A stretch of DNA of 64,000 bases from Alnus glutinosa (taxonomy: Eukaryota; Streptophyta; Magnoliopsida; Fagales; Betulaceae), in assembly GCF_958979055.1 (NCBI RefSeq), contig NC_084896.1, forward strand, positions 25,773,501-25,837,500, written 5' to 3'. The position numbers were made by a program, and so were the translations under genes. Under the pieces are notes generated by a model. The model made no database searches and had not been told where the DNA came from. It saw only the letters and a list, made by a program, of their open reading frames with translations. Of the stretch, positions 21,901-31,840 are shown piece by piece; position 1 is the stretch's first letter; every line of letters starts with the position of its first letter.

Positions 21901-23613
21901 TTTGCCAAAGCCATTCTAGATCATCGATGGCAATCAGCCATGGCAGCTGAGTTTGCAGCCTTACAAGCCAATCACACCTGGACATTATGCCCTCGACCCT
22001 TCCATAGACATGTGATCCGGAACAAATGGGTATACAAAATCAAACAACTTGCTGATGGCTCCATTGACAGGTTTAAAGCTCGCCTTGTTGCAAAGGGATT
22101 TGAACAGAAAAATGGCATTGATTACACAGAGACTTTCAGCCCGGTTGTCAAGTCCTCCACTGTTCGGATTGTTCTCACTTTGGCTGTACAATTTGCTTGG
22201 CCTATCAAACAACTTGACATTTCAAATGCCTTTCTACATGGCACCTTGCAGGAAGAAGTATACATGGAGCAGCCACCCGGGTTCCTTGATGCTGCTCATC
22301 CTGATTTTGTGTGTAAATTACACAAATCAATTTATGGACTCAAGCAAGCTCCCCGAGCTTGGTTCCATTGTCTCTCAACTGTTCTTCTTGATTTTGGTTT
22401 TACTCCTTCTCGTGTTGATACCTCTGTCTTCTCATTTATGCGAGATCATATCATTATTATCCTCCTTGTTTATGTTGATGACATTTTAGTCACAGGAAAT
22501 AACATTTCAGCTATCCACTCCTTAATAATCATGCTGCAAACACAATTTCCAGTTAAGGATCTTGGAGACCTGGGCTACTTTCTTGGCATCAAAGCCACAC
22601 GGACAGCTGACTCTCTTCATTTGAATCAAGCCAAATACATTGCTGACTTATTGCAAAGAACTCACATGTTAGGAGCTAAACCTACTGCCACTCCCTGCTC
22701 CTCTGTGATCAAACTCTCAAAGTTTGATACTGATTTACTACCTGATCCGACTGAATATCGTCAAGTGGTTGGAGCTCTTCAATACTGCACTTTAACACGG
22801 CCAGACATCTCCTTTTCAGTAAATCAGTTGTGCCAACATATGCACAACCCCTCAGCCACACACTGGTCAGCAACAAAAAGAGTCCTTCGATACTTAAAAC
22901 ATACTCCAGACCACGACCTACTCATTTCAAAGGGACCTTTGAACCTTCAAGCCTTCTGTGATTCAGATTGGGCAGGAAATCCGGATGATCGACGCTCCAC
23001 ATCTGGCTTCTGTATCTTCCTTGGTTCCAGCTTAATTTCTTGGAGTTCAAAGAAACAAAATGTCGTATCCAGGTCTAGCACAGAAGCTGAATACCGATCT
23101 TTGGCACACACTACTGCAGAACTATTTTGGATACGTATGCTACTCAAGGAACTGCATGTGTTCCTCCCCACCCCTCCCACCCTATGGTGTGACAACGTGA
23201 GTGCACTAGCCTTGGCTTCCAACCCCGTATATCATGCCCGCACAAAACATATTGAAGTTGACTACCACTTCATCCGTGAGAAGGTTCTCAATGGGGACAT
23301 TATAATTCGATTCATCTCCACCCTTGATCAAGCTGCCGACATCTTCACTAAAGGACTCTCCTCCTCGAGGTTTGCTCAGCTCCGTTCCAAGCTCAGGGTG
23401 CTTCCCACCACCCTGAGCTTGCGGGGGGATGTTAGAGGATCTTCCCCTGCCCTGCAAGGGGCTGCCAAATCATCCTCTGCAGGTGCTGCCATGACAGCAC
23501 CTGCAGACATCTCTCCTTCATCTGCAAAGATCACATCTTGCAGAACTACCCATACTGTTGCAACCTCAACTGAAGAATGCAGTAACTCTACCACAAGTAA
23601 TGGCCATACCTGA
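18937..23613 (+). CDS. Copia-1 Gag-Pol polyprotein
   Basis: A single frame of 1558 aa starts at the first ATG, 40 bases after the primer site. The order is Gag, zinc knuckle from C331 (CQICGKLNHSALDC), aspartic protease with D380 (ADSGA), integrase (GHPSF, IHTDLW, DGGGEYTS, SQQNGLAERK), reverse transcriptase with YVDD at 1179-1182, then RNase H (FCDSDWAG, SRSSTEAEYRS, CDNVSALAL). This is the copia gene order, with integrase before reverse transcriptase. I saw no stop or frameshift. There is no stop before the 3' LTR: translation passes through the polypurine tract and 61 codons into the LTR. It encodes the particle, cDNA synthesis and integration functions of the element. Confidence 0.96.
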   Translation: MASSSSSSSSSSTLSYTLPNYSQFPSLKLDEGNYMMWESLVVPILKSHDLLGIVDGSEPCPSQFTKDDEGKDIPNPDYAVWTKKDQFLLSWINISLSETILPTVYGLQTSQQVWTNLAHQFASESKARVSQLKRQLQSLTQGSKSCAAYLRSAKAIADQLAAIQKPVSDEDLISFIISGLNPTFNTFVTVYTVTTRDKSPSFADFQDEILNHEVLLTQQQQSAPDPSNFAFFSNTTSKPSPQTFNRRGRSPSQQNRPFGRYGPPRGSPSSRGFSGYHQNMSSHFQSPRPYQNAPFSPQQFTAPRFSSATTGRQQHNFSNNTGASYNPRIPCQICGKLNHSALDCFHRMDFSFQGRHPPSQLAAMTAQTNPDLDEQQWFADSGANAHVTTELENLTVQPQPFQGTDSVAVGNGAGLAIEHTGSATFLSTSPLSNSSFHLKHMLHCPSAATNLLSIQKLCQDNNCYFILTATHFCVKDLKTHALLLEGRSENGLYPLKLRRCSLKRTPTFTAFLGLKTSICIWHSRLGHPSFKTVNHVIKANSLPTLQSNENPVVFCDFCPLGKSKQLPFHSSTRITTHVLELIHTDLWTSPIYSLSGCKYYIIFVDDFTRYTWFYPLHHKSDTYSCFVKFKTLVETQFSRKIQQLQSDGGGEYTSNLFQSFLTTHGILHRKSCPHTSQQNGLAERKLRHILETGLTLLAQSGLSKHHWVDAFLTSVFIINRLPTPVLNHISPFEKLFLKSPDYTILRVFGCKCFPLLRPYNSNKLQFRSKMCIFLGYSSAGYRCLDPITNRVYLSRNVVFDEHSFPAREKEANSPLSSRINAESRDLFTLPVSVFSPASSTDPDTLPLSLAEIPLTTSTSPAVSGPTHQDFQQPSSPLCSDIIATPQVSPTDQHHHISPAEPLPSATPESAPPTISSHPMLTRSRATAASVPSSEIISPTAPPPHLMVTRSRTGSLKPKPFPDYKLYHSTKHPPPMALLTVLTESEPTTFAKAILDHRWQSAMAAEFAALQANHTWTLCPRPFHRHVIRNKWVYKIKQLADGSIDRFKARLVAKGFEQKNGIDYTETFSPVVKSSTVRIVLTLAVQFAWPIKQLDISNAFLHGTLQEEVYMEQPPGFLDAAHPDFVCKLHKSIYGLKQAPRAWFHCLSTVLLDFGFTPSRVDTSVFSFMRDHIIIILLVYVDDILVTGNNISAIHSLIIMLQTQFPVKDLGDLGYFLGIKATRTADSLHLNQAKYIADLLQRTHMLGAKPTATPCSSVIKLSKFDTDLLPDPTEYRQVVGALQYCTLTRPDISFSVNQLCQHMHNPSATHWSATKRVLRYLKHTPDHDLLISKGPLNLQAFCDSDWAGNPDDRRSTSGFCIFLGSSLISWSSKKQNVVSRSSTEAEYRSLAHTTAELFWIRMLLKELHVFLPTPPTLWCDNVSALALASNPVYHARTKHIEVDYHFIREKVLNGDIIIRFISTLDQAADIFTKGLSSSRFAQLRSKLRVLPTTLSLRGDVRGSSPALQGAAKSSSAGAAMTAPADISPSSAKITSCRTTHTVATSTEECSNSTTSNGHT
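23421..23429 (+). promoter_or_regulatory. Copia-1 polypurine tract
   Basis: gcgggggga lies immediately before the 3' LTR, the expected plus-strand cDNA priming site. It lies within the open gag-pol frame. Confidence 0.7.
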
Positions 23614-23854
23614 AGAATGCAGTGATCCTTCTACTACAAGTAACGGCCATACTGTTCAGCCAACAGACCATGCTTCCAGACAGAACCATACTCCACCTCA
23701 TACTGCATATCTCATGGAAGATTACATGTGCTTATCTTCATTAATGTACTGACCACAATTGTATTATTTTATTCTTCATACTCATGTATATAAGAGTGCT
23801 CTTAGCACCTCAGTAATGTAAGGAAAAACTTTGAGTTATACAACTTCCTTTTCA
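23430..23854 (+). repeat. Copia-1 3' LTR
   Basis: 425 bp, identical to the 5' LTR except for one base I could find. It holds the last 61 codons and the stop of the polyprotein frame. Confidence 0.95.
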
Positions 23855-24640
23855 GATTCATGTTGAATTTACGAGTCACGTCAAAAATTGTCAGTGTGAC
23901 ACACAATTTCACTCCAAAAGCTTGTATTTTATCCCATACTTGTGTAAAGAGAATTTAGCAGTCAATAGTAACACAATGATTGATTGCTTTAGAAGTTCTA
24001 AGGATGAAACAATTGCTTAAACTGCTGCAATTGCTGCAATTGGGAGGTGACTAAAATGAAATAGAATCCTATAACCCAAGAGACAAGATTTAATCATCTG
24101 GGCAGGATTCAAATTAAGAAAGTTTTGCAAGTGGCTGTAGGATTATTGAACAAAGACGCGAGAGCTCTATGCAGTTCAAATGAAATATTGACAATATTCA
24201 AAAAGTGCCTGAAAAAGAAAGAGAGGCCTTCCTGTTAAGATTTACCATTTTCTAGGGGTATTTAACAGTGTACTAATCCAGGTCACCCTATTGTGTTGTC
24301 ATAATGTTGAAAATTTATGTAAATTATAAAAGAGGAAAATAATAGCCGAAGAAAAGAGAGAAAATAGACAAAGAATTTGAGGATGGTTTAGCCTTAAAGG
24401 TCTAACTCTAGGTCCTCTACCATTGATAAAGGCCTACATCTTGGATAATTAGCTTGAAAAGTACATCCTTAAAAGCGGCTCTAAGGAAGTAATTTTTAAC
24501 GCCTAGACATCGCTTAGTATATGGAATGAGTATTCCATAAAAAAAGAGAATTGTTATTACTGAAAATGAAAGATGGTAGAATAGATAGTTATTCTTACTT
24601 CTTAGTCTGGCGGCAACAAATATGCTTTAATTTGAATTGA

Positions 24641-25272
24641 ATCACAATTACTAAAATAACCCACATTATTTTTTTTTAAAAAAACTAATAGTTAAAAAAG
24701 CAAAGGCAAACCCTGAATAATGTGGCTGACCACCCAATTGGCCACCCACAACAAACCACCCCAAATGCACTGGAGGTGGTCACACCACCCCTGACTTCTA
24801 CTATGGCTGGTCGACCACCCTCAAGGGGCTCAGGAGTGGTTGTGTCCACCCTCGACTCAATGGGTGGTTGGTCGACCACAATATTCATGTAATTGGTTTG
24901 TATTTTTTATTTTATTTTATTTTTAAAGTTTAAGAAAAAATAAAAAAATAATGAGTGCCTTTATTTTTATTTTTTTTGAAAAATTATAGTCTATTCCTTT
25001 ACGAATGCTTATTCCTCTTATTCCAATGAGAATAGACCCCACCAAAAAATTAGATCAGCCCATTATAGGCCCAAAAAATTAAATGACTATGCTGGTTGAT
25101 ACAAATAGAAATACATACAACAAATTAAATTCATAGTTATTATTTCAAAACCCACATGATCCTGCGATTCCAAACAAGCAGATCAAAGAGAGAACATAAA
25201 AGTTATGGCTTACCCTTGTCTTGTCACTGAGTAATTTATCAGTTGAGTCATCCAAGTCCCCCCCATTGTGCA
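24641..25272. other. Gene-free stretch with GGTGG-rich core
   Basis: The centre (24710-24890) is rich in gtggtcgaccaccc-like palindromic words and is flanked by T- and A-rich DNA. It resembles the GGTGGCC-rich cores at 39205-39450 and 52790-53150 and is probably a non-autonomous element. It replaced whatever followed the duplication end. From about 25080 the sequence is the 3' flank of UGT3, similar to 41110-41277. Confidence 0.45.
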
Positions 25273-26721
25273 TCAACAACCAATGGACTTCAGATCTTCA
25301 ATTCCAGCATTCAAATCCAAGACAGACGATCCGCCCTCTTCAACTGCCCTCCTTGCCAGCTCCCCAAGCACCTTTGCTCTGTTTCTCATTTCCCCTGCTT
25401 CTCCCCCAACCATTATCCGACTCACTGCCTTCTCTATGGCATCCTTATTAACGCTGTCCCCTTCCAAACTAACCCATCGTAGGGCACCAACACTGAGCCC
25501 AATTTTAAGCACCTGAGTTACCAACTTCTCATTGAAAAACTGCTCAGCAGACACCGGCCATGTAACCATGGACACTCCTGCAGCCACCCCTTCCAATATG
25601 GAATTCCACCCACAATGAGTCACAAACCCTCCAACTGCTTCATGGTCAAGAATCAACACTTGGGGTGCCCAACCTCTTATGATCAGTCCTTTGCCTTCCA
25701 TTCTCTTCTCAAACCCTTCAGGCAGCCACTCTTCTTCTCCATGATTCTTTTCTTTTTTCACAACCCAAATGAATTGCTGTCTAGAAGCCTCAAGACCCAT
25801 TGCAATCTCCGTTAGCTGAGATTCATTGAAGTCTGCGATACTTCCAAAACAAATATAAACAACCGAATGAGGTTTCTTTGTATCAAGCCACTTTAAACAG
25901 TACCCATGTTCATCTATAGAACTTTCCTTCCCCCTTTGTGCTTTGTCTTCAGTATCTTTGTTGCATACTGAAAGGGGCCCTATATGCCATGCCTTCCTTC
26001 CCATAACCTTCCTGTAGTGATCTACATAGTCTTGTTCAAGCTCGTAAAAGCTGTTAACAACAACACCATAGCTCCTCGCCTCTGATTCTCTACATCTTTT
26101 AAAAAACTTGGCAAATTCTGTACTTTCCACATTTTCCTTGAGGTAATCTGGTAATTGCTCTCTTGTCAACTTGATATCGTTCGGCAAATTAGGAATGGAA
26201 AATGGTTCTGAATCTGATGACACGTTCTTGTAAGGCTCGGATAGTCTGAGGCATTCTAAAGCACATAAGGCGAAGAAACCGGTTCCATGGAAAACAAGCC
26301 TCGGAATACCATATTTAGTAGCAGTGTCAGTAGCCCACGGAAAGAAAATGTCGGCGAGAAGGCAATCAGGAGCATGTTCTTGCAAAAGCTGCTCAATCTG
26401 TGGTTCAAGCATGGTGGTTGCTTTGAAGAACTTCTGTTGCACTCCATGCGAAGAAGCCATGTGGAAGCTCTCACATCCTTCAGGCAATCCAGCCTCTATA
26501 GTAGGGAATTTGATAACAAGAACTCCAATTTCGACACCCAAATTTTTGCTTCTTTGTATTGTTTTGGCTAAGAGTGGCGCGTTGAGAGCAGTGGTAATTA
26601 TGGTTGCTTTTATACCGCGCGAAGCAAATAGTTTGGCCATGTCTATGGTTGGTATCATGTGGCCTTGAGCCATAAAGGGGAAGAAGAACATGTGTAGCTG
26701 ACGGTTCTCGTTACCCGCCAT
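25273..26721 (-). CDS. UGT3: UDP-glycosyltransferase, UGT73 type
   Basis: Complete intronless gene, 482 aa, starting MAGNENRQLHMFFFPF. Catalytic His21 (AQGHMIP) and Asp124 (LADIFFPW) are both present. The PSPG box spans 351-394 and ends in Gln. One strongly conserved position is altered: PSPG residue 34, normally Pro (GVPM), is Ser384 (GVSMVTWP). TTAL replaces the usual TTPL near residue 45. The closest copy here is UGT4, with which it shares flanks. The family glucosylates phenolics such as scopoletin, but the acceptor is unknown. The Pro-to-Ser change could lower activity or be tolerated. Confidence 0.93.
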   Translation of the reverse strand: MAGNENRQLHMFFFPFMAQGHMIPTIDMAKLFASRGIKATIITTALNAPLLAKTIQRSKNLGVEIGVLVIKFPTIEAGLPEGCESFHMASSHGVQQKFFKATTMLEPQIEQLLQEHAPDCLLADIFFPWATDTATKYGIPRLVFHGTGFFALCALECLRLSEPYKNVSSDSEPFSIPNLPNDIKLTREQLPDYLKENVESTEFAKFFKRCRESEARSYGVVVNSFYELEQDYVDHYRKVMGRKAWHIGPLSVCNKDTEDKAQRGKESSIDEHGYCLKWLDTKKPHSVVYICFGSIADFNESQLTEIAMGLEASRQQFIWVVKKEKNHGEEEWLPEGFEKRMEGKGLIIRGWAPQVLILDHEAVGGFVTHCGWNSILEGVAAGVSMVTWPVSAEQFFNEKLVTQVLKIGLSVGALRWVSLEGDSVNKDAIEKAVSRIMVGGEAGEMRNRAKVLGELARRAVEEGGSSVLDLNAGIEDLKSIGC

Positions 26722-27164
26722 TTCTAAGAGAATGAGTTGGTCTAGAGGAGCTCGTTTTTCTTTTGGACGAGTCTAGAGGAGCTGGTGATGAACACGAAGC
26801 AAAGGAAAATATGGGCTTGCTAATTCTTGGGATTATGCTTCGGGTATTGAGATTCGGTTCATTTTTCTGGATAAGACCACCGCTTGAAAGAGTTTGTAGA
26901 AACCAAAACAGTGAAGCAACGGTTGTATATATAGCCAATAAAGGCAGATCAGTCTTACAGTGAATTTGTAAGAACCGTACAAAAGAGTGAAACGTGTTAC
27001 TACGAAGAGAGAAAGAGAAAGAGACTTGAGCTGCTACATAAAACATATATGGGTGGCAGTCGGCTGAAGGAGGCTGCTGCTGAAGTCATTGGAGGAGGTA
27101 GGACTGCTGTAGCCTTCCCTGAGTGGATTTAGCTTACATGCCGTAGGAAGAATTACCGGATGTC
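26722..27164 (-). promoter_or_regulatory. UGT3 upstream region
   Basis: A TATA-like tatatata lies on the minus strand near 26926-26933, about 205 bases upstream of the ATG. The first ~60 bases match the UGT4 leader (agaatgagttggtctaga). The far end is cut by the LTR element whose target duplication is at 27165. Confidence 0.5.
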
Positions 27165-27169
27165 TGTTG

Positions 27170-27486
27170 TGAAAGAAATCTAAATCTAAAAGAAATAAAA
27201 TGCAGAATAATAAAATAAAATGCAGAATAATAAAATAAAAGAGACAAGAGATTTATGTGGTTCGGTCTATGATCTACATCCACAAGATAAAGTCCAAAGG
27301 GCTACATTATGCTTTTATTGAATGAGTTGAATACAATGAGTGTTCTCTTATTTATAGAGACTAGAATAGAAATGAGCCTTCTATCTTAACAATGTGGGAC
27401 AAGAGGATGAAGCTTTTATATAAGCTAATGGCCAAAGCTTCTCCTCACTTAGGTAATGTGGGACAACCAACATATTATCTCTAACA
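27170..27486 (-). repeat. Element A 3' LTR
   Basis: 317 bp, tgaaag...ctaaca on plus (TG...CA). It differs from its partner at a few positions (for example gatctacatcc versus gacctacatcc). Confidence 0.92.
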
Positions 27487-27597
27487 TTCCCCCTCAAACT
27501 CAAGATGGAAACTTGTGAAAACTTGAGTTTGCTTCTTGATGACGTCAGATTTGGAAGCATCGGCAGCTCTTGAACAGCAGCAACTTTTGGGCCGGAA

Positions 27598-27935
27598 CGG
27601 GCCAACTATGACCTTACATGGAAGCCAACTGTGGGCTAAATAAGGCATGATAACACTTTTCAAATGCCAAAATAGAAGGGGCCAACTATGGGCCAAAGAA
27701 AGTGAAAGGAGAAGAAAGATGGGGCCAACTATGGGCTAAATAAGGCATGATAACACTTTTCAAATGCCAAAATAGAATGGGCCAACTATGGGCCAAAGAA
27801 AGAAAAGAAAGATGGGGCCAACTATGGGCCAAAAGAAAGTGAGCCAACTATGGGCTGAAAAAAGGCATAGGTTTTAAAGAAAAGAGAGATAGGGCCAACT
27901 ATGAGCCAAAAGAGAATGAGCCAACTATGGGCAAG
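27598..27935 (-). repeat. Array of GGGCCAACTATGGGC repeats
   Basis: The word gggccaactatgggc or a close form recurs roughly ten times, with agaaag-rich spacers, next to the 3' LTR. On the minus strand it reads gcccatagttggccc. Element B carries the same motif at the same place. TGGGCC is the core of plant site II (TCP-bound) elements; a regulatory role is speculation. Confidence 0.75.
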
Positions 27936-29166
27936 AATAATATGGGCAACTTGGCCTCTTTTGATTTTGATTTTGATTTTTTTTTTTTTTTGAAAGAAAA
28001 CATGGGCAACTTGGCCTCTTTTGATTTTTTTTTTTTTTCATCTTCCCGAGACTATCATTGGGCATTTACTACCAAAACTACATCCTTTTTCTTCTTCTTC
28101 TTCTTCTTCATTTTGATTTTTTTTTTTTTAAACAAACTGAATGGGTTCAGATCTAGTGCATGCAGGAGCACCTTAAAACTTGTGAGCCTTGAGGGCTGCG
28201 ATCTGGTGTGGCGCAATTCAGGTGGAACCGCGGGCTGGGTTCAGGTGTGGCGCAGGTACAGGTTGGACAAACAGGCTGGGATCTGGTATGACGCAGGCGC
28301 ATGAGGAATTGCGGGCTGGGATCCGGTGTGACTCACGGAAGCTGGACATGTGAGAATTGACGTGTAGAGGACACGCTCAGCAAGTAGAGGTGGCGCGTGG
28401 AGGCGCGTGGTTGATGCATACCGCGCATGGTTGAGAGGGTTAGATGGATCGGTGGATTCTGATCCCGGAACTGGTCTGTACTGCGGAGGATGAATGGAGA
28501 GGTGGCGCGTGCTGGCCGGTGGTGGCGCGTGGAGCGCGTGAGAAACCTGCAGGAACTTCTGGAGGCGCGTGAAAGCACGTGGATGGTTGGAAGGAGGTTT
28601 TCTGGGCATATTTGGGACGAACGGAGGAGGATCTGTCTGATGGAGTGACTTTCGATGTGGTTGGAGGACTGTGGTGGTGCTTGGCTGAACGGACAGATTT
28701 TTTTTTTTTTTTTGGTTCCTCTAATTGAACAGCAACATAAAAGACACTAATAGCATGGGTTGGATGAAAGTTTATCTCCAACTCATGCACACCACTATTT
28801 GACAAAATAAAAGAAAGAACAGAAGAAAAACAGAGAATGAAAATAAAAGAAACAGAGGGCATTGATCGATGAATGATATGGTGAACCATAAGAAAGAGAG
28901 AGGAAGAAGCCACGACTCAAAGAGACATGGGCAATACAGTACTAAAAAAAAATCCAAAAAAAAGAAATAAATAAAAGAAATTACAGAAAAATAAAAGAAA
29001 ATGAGGATTTCATGATTGTAAAACAATCTGAACCAAAACAAAAGAAAAATAAAAATAAAAGAACTAAAGAAAAGTAAATAAATTACAAAAAAAAAAAAAT
29101 ATAAAGGAAGAAAAAGACTTAACCCAGAATTTAATAATTGGCGTTAGCCTATTAGCTCTGATACCA

Positions 29167-29483
29167 TGAAAGAAATCTAAATCTAAAAGAAATAAAATGC
29201 GGAATAATAAAATAAAATGTAGAATAATAAAATAAAAGAGACAAGAGATTTACGTGGTTCGGTCTATGACCTACATCCACAAGATAAAGCCCAAAGGGCT
29301 ACATTATGCTTTTATTGAATGGGTTGAATACAATGAGTGCTCTCTTATTTATAGAGACTAGAATAGAAATGAGTCTTCTATCTTAACAATGTGGGACAAG
29401 AAGATGAAGCTTTTATATAAGCTAATGGCCAAACCTTCTCCTCACTTAGGCAATGTGGGACAACCAACATATTATCTCTAACA
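29167..29483 (-). repeat. Element A 5' LTR
   Basis: 317 bp, partner of 27170-27486. The adjoining complement of the initiator tRNA-Met primer site at 29155-29166 fixes the orientation. Confidence 0.92.
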
Positions 29484-29498
29484 TGTTGTAGTTTAATG

Positions 29499-29993
29499 CT
29501 CTATTTGTTTCGATGTTAAATTTTTTTGTTCTGAAATATTTTCAACGAAATTATTTTTTTGAAAATATTTTTCGGTGTTTGGCTTGTACGAAAAAATCAC
29601 TAACGGCGTAAAATGGAATCCAATGACGTTCGGCCACCGTCCCCAGATTTGCCGGATTCCGACAAAAATTTTCAGATTCCAGCCAGTTTGGCCAAAATTC
29701 GAAAAAAAAAACCGACCGAGATTCGGAGACGTCACTAGATTCCAGAAATCTTATACTAAAATTCGGGGATCTTCGGTGGTAGAGTCGGGTTACCAACAAA
29801 CTCCAGTGTCAAGCGGTGTCGGATTCTCACAACTGTGCATGCAAAAGTGAAAAGTTTAAATCCAGAAAACGATTTACTGTTTTTCCAAAAATTAAAGAAG
29901 ATTTCAAACTAAAACTGATTTCTGTTGATCATTATTTTTTCTCCACCAAACACTGAAAAATGCTAAAAACATTTTATACCGAAACAAACAGAG
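29499..29993. mobile_element. MITE-like inverted-repeat element
   Basis: The left end ctctatttgtttcg and the right end cgaaacaaacagag are inverted. Subterminal words (aatatttttcggtgtttgg and ccaaacactgaaaaatgct) extend the match. About 495 bp, no coding content, and a clear target duplication was not found. Confidence 0.55.
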
Positions 29994-29999
29994 TATAAA

Positions 30000-31840
30000 T
30001 GATCGGCGAGGATTAAAACCCTCATTAAAAGCATTAAAGTCATGGCGTCCTTCTAAAAGTGTCTATCGCCTAACGGTGAGGTTTAAACAGCGTTTGTTGT
30101 CAAGCCCAACTCGAAATTTAAACCACGTTTGTTGCAGAGCACCAAGACAATAATGATTTAACTCTTTGAAAATGGTGGCTCGAGTTATGTACTATTAATT
30201 TCTATTTGGTCTCCTCTCCTCTAGCTTTGAGAAATGAAAGATTTATATGTATCATCATTTGTTAGACTAATTCTTCTTCTTCTTCTTCTTTTTGGGTTCA
30301 GAAATTATAAATGAACTCATGGCATCTCAATTGAAATGTTAGGTGTTTGAAGGCATATGGGGGCTGACAGTTCAATTTCTGTTTGCCTTCACTTGATCCC
30401 ACCATACTGAAGAAACACTTAAGGGAATGGAGGTTGTTAGCCATAGCAAATCTGATGAGTCCCAGTTTTTTGGCACACAATTGAGTGTCCATATTAGTTA
30501 ATTAACTTGCAGAAAATTAATTTCTAAATCCAATATATAGTATTGAGTAGAAAACAGCTGCCTGCAAATTTTCCTCAAAAGCGGGAGAATTAATTTATAA
30601 ATCCATATTAATTAATCAACTTATATTGCTAGACTTCCAAAGTTTTTTTTTTTTTTTTTTTAAATATCTTATTCAGTGGTGATTTTTACTATTTTTTTGG
30701 GAAGTGATTTTCTCTTGTGGCATGGGTTGGCCTGCAACAGTACGGGTGCTTATCATGCCATTTTGTGAGGTGCGACTGAATAGTTTGCAAGGGAAGGGAA
30801 ACAAAAAAGGCGAAAAGGTTGTCATAAAACATAATAACTGTTTTTCATTTTATTTTCTATGCACAAACAAACTTGGAAGACTTAGATGACTTTAGGAAAT
30901 ATATTGCAGTCCAGTCCGCATTTGTATTTGAACGTTAGCCGTGTTGCTCGAGGACCAAGATCCTCTCTAGTTGAAAGGAACCAGAAAAGAGCCAATCTTT
31001 TGTATATAGAAGCATTTTTGTAATTTCACATCATATCAACTGGAGAGAATCTGATGCGTTGCTAGAAGGTGAAGGACTTACAGAAAGATGGGAAGCTTCT
31101 CAAAGAATGGAATCAACCAAGTGCAAAATCCATGAATCTACAATCTTTAGGCTTCGTTGTTGAGCGCTTGACAAAATTTATTGAGAACTTGATGTAATCA
31201 AAGAGTTCAATCATTCTCGTTTAGGTGCCCTACAACAAACACGATTTATTTTCATGTTAGATTTGGCAACAAATGCCGTTCAAACCTCACCATTAGCCAC
31301 ATTTAAAAAAAATGACATGGTTTTAATTTTTTAAAAGGGTTCTAATCTTAGCCGTTCAATTAAACTACATTAGATATGTTGTTATTTCACTACAGCATGG
31401 AAGCCCAATCCCTTCATAATAGCTTGATTGGCTTTCACTTAAATGCTATTTTTGGAATTTGTAGTGCATATATGTTAAAGTATATGATTAAATAAGTAAA
31501 TTTATCTCTTCCTATTAGTTTAAACTTTTGTGTTAAGTTGTGATTTAATATGGTATTAAAGCAAAGGTCTTTAGTTCGAACTTTATCTCTTTCATTTATC
31601 TGTCATTTCAATTAACTATTTCACATGTTAGGTTTTACCTATTAAAAAGGAGTTTGAACCTACGTATGAGTAAGAATATTAAAGTATAGAGATATGATAC
31701 ATTTATAATTTTTGTACAACTCCAACAAATTTTTTTTAAAAAATCAACCATTGATCATATATATATATATATATATTCGATACATGTGTCACTTATATTA
31801 AAAAAAAAAAATTACAAAAAAAAAGAAGAAAGAAATATAT
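30000..31840. other. Intergenic DNA, no gene recognised
   Basis: AT-rich sequence with a T-run near 30641-30661 and short isolated open frames only. One of these, 30298-30492 on minus (64 aa), has an ATG and stop but no motif I recognise and no support. Confidence 0.5.

Larger units (their letters stand above)
18460..23854 (+). mobile_element. Intact Ty1/copia LTR retrotransposon, Ale-like
   Basis: The element is 5395 bp with two 425-bp LTRs (TG...CA), flanked by the 5-bp duplication gattc (18455-18459 and 23855-23859). Copy 1 of the duplicated block has the empty site with one gattc near 9884. The LTRs differ at one base that I can see (a18595 versus c23565), so the insertion is young. It has a primer-binding site, a polypurine tract and one uninterrupted gag-pol frame, so it is potentially autonomous. 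The lineage name rests on gag style and compact size. Confidence 0.96.
15503..24640. repeat. Segmental duplication, copy 2 (with copia insertion)
   Basis: Second copy of the UGT1 block. It starts at cttgatgagaacgctaa, matching the first bases of the window, and ends near 24640, opposite the UGT2 break at 10680. It lacks the MULE and carries the copia element at 18460-23854. It retains the few bases after the UGT2 break but none of the UGT2 coding sequence. Bases 15503-16289 are the AT-rich 3' flank of UGT1', including a long T-run at 15653-15687. Bases 23860-24640 are gene-free. Confidence 0.9.
27170..29483 (-). mobile_element. Non-autonomous LTR retrotransposon A (minus orientation)
   Basis: The element is 2314 bp with two 317-bp LTRs (27170-27486 and 29167-29483). 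The 5-bp target duplication tgttg lies at 27165-27169 and 29484-29488. Read on the minus strand, the primer-binding site follows the 29167 LTR (gctctgatacca on plus), and a polypurine tract sits next to the other LTR (ttccccctcaaact on plus). The interior has no gag, protease, integrase or reverse transcriptase, so it must move in trans. LTR words such as gaaccacgtaaatctc resemble Tork-type copia LTRs. It shares part of its LTR and interior with element B at 37839-40693. Confidence 0.93.

Noticed and set aside
28723-28913. Conserved peptide (NSGVxELEINFxPTH) in elements A and B as a possible coding gene
   Set aside because: The few differences between the two copies mostly change amino acids, the frames are short, and the rest is unrelated. 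This fits conserved noncoding DNA better than a selected protein.
30298-30492. 64-aa minus-strand frame MDTQLCAKK...
   Set aside because: It has an ATG and a stop but no recognisable motif, no neighbours and no promoter evidence. Such frames are expected by chance.
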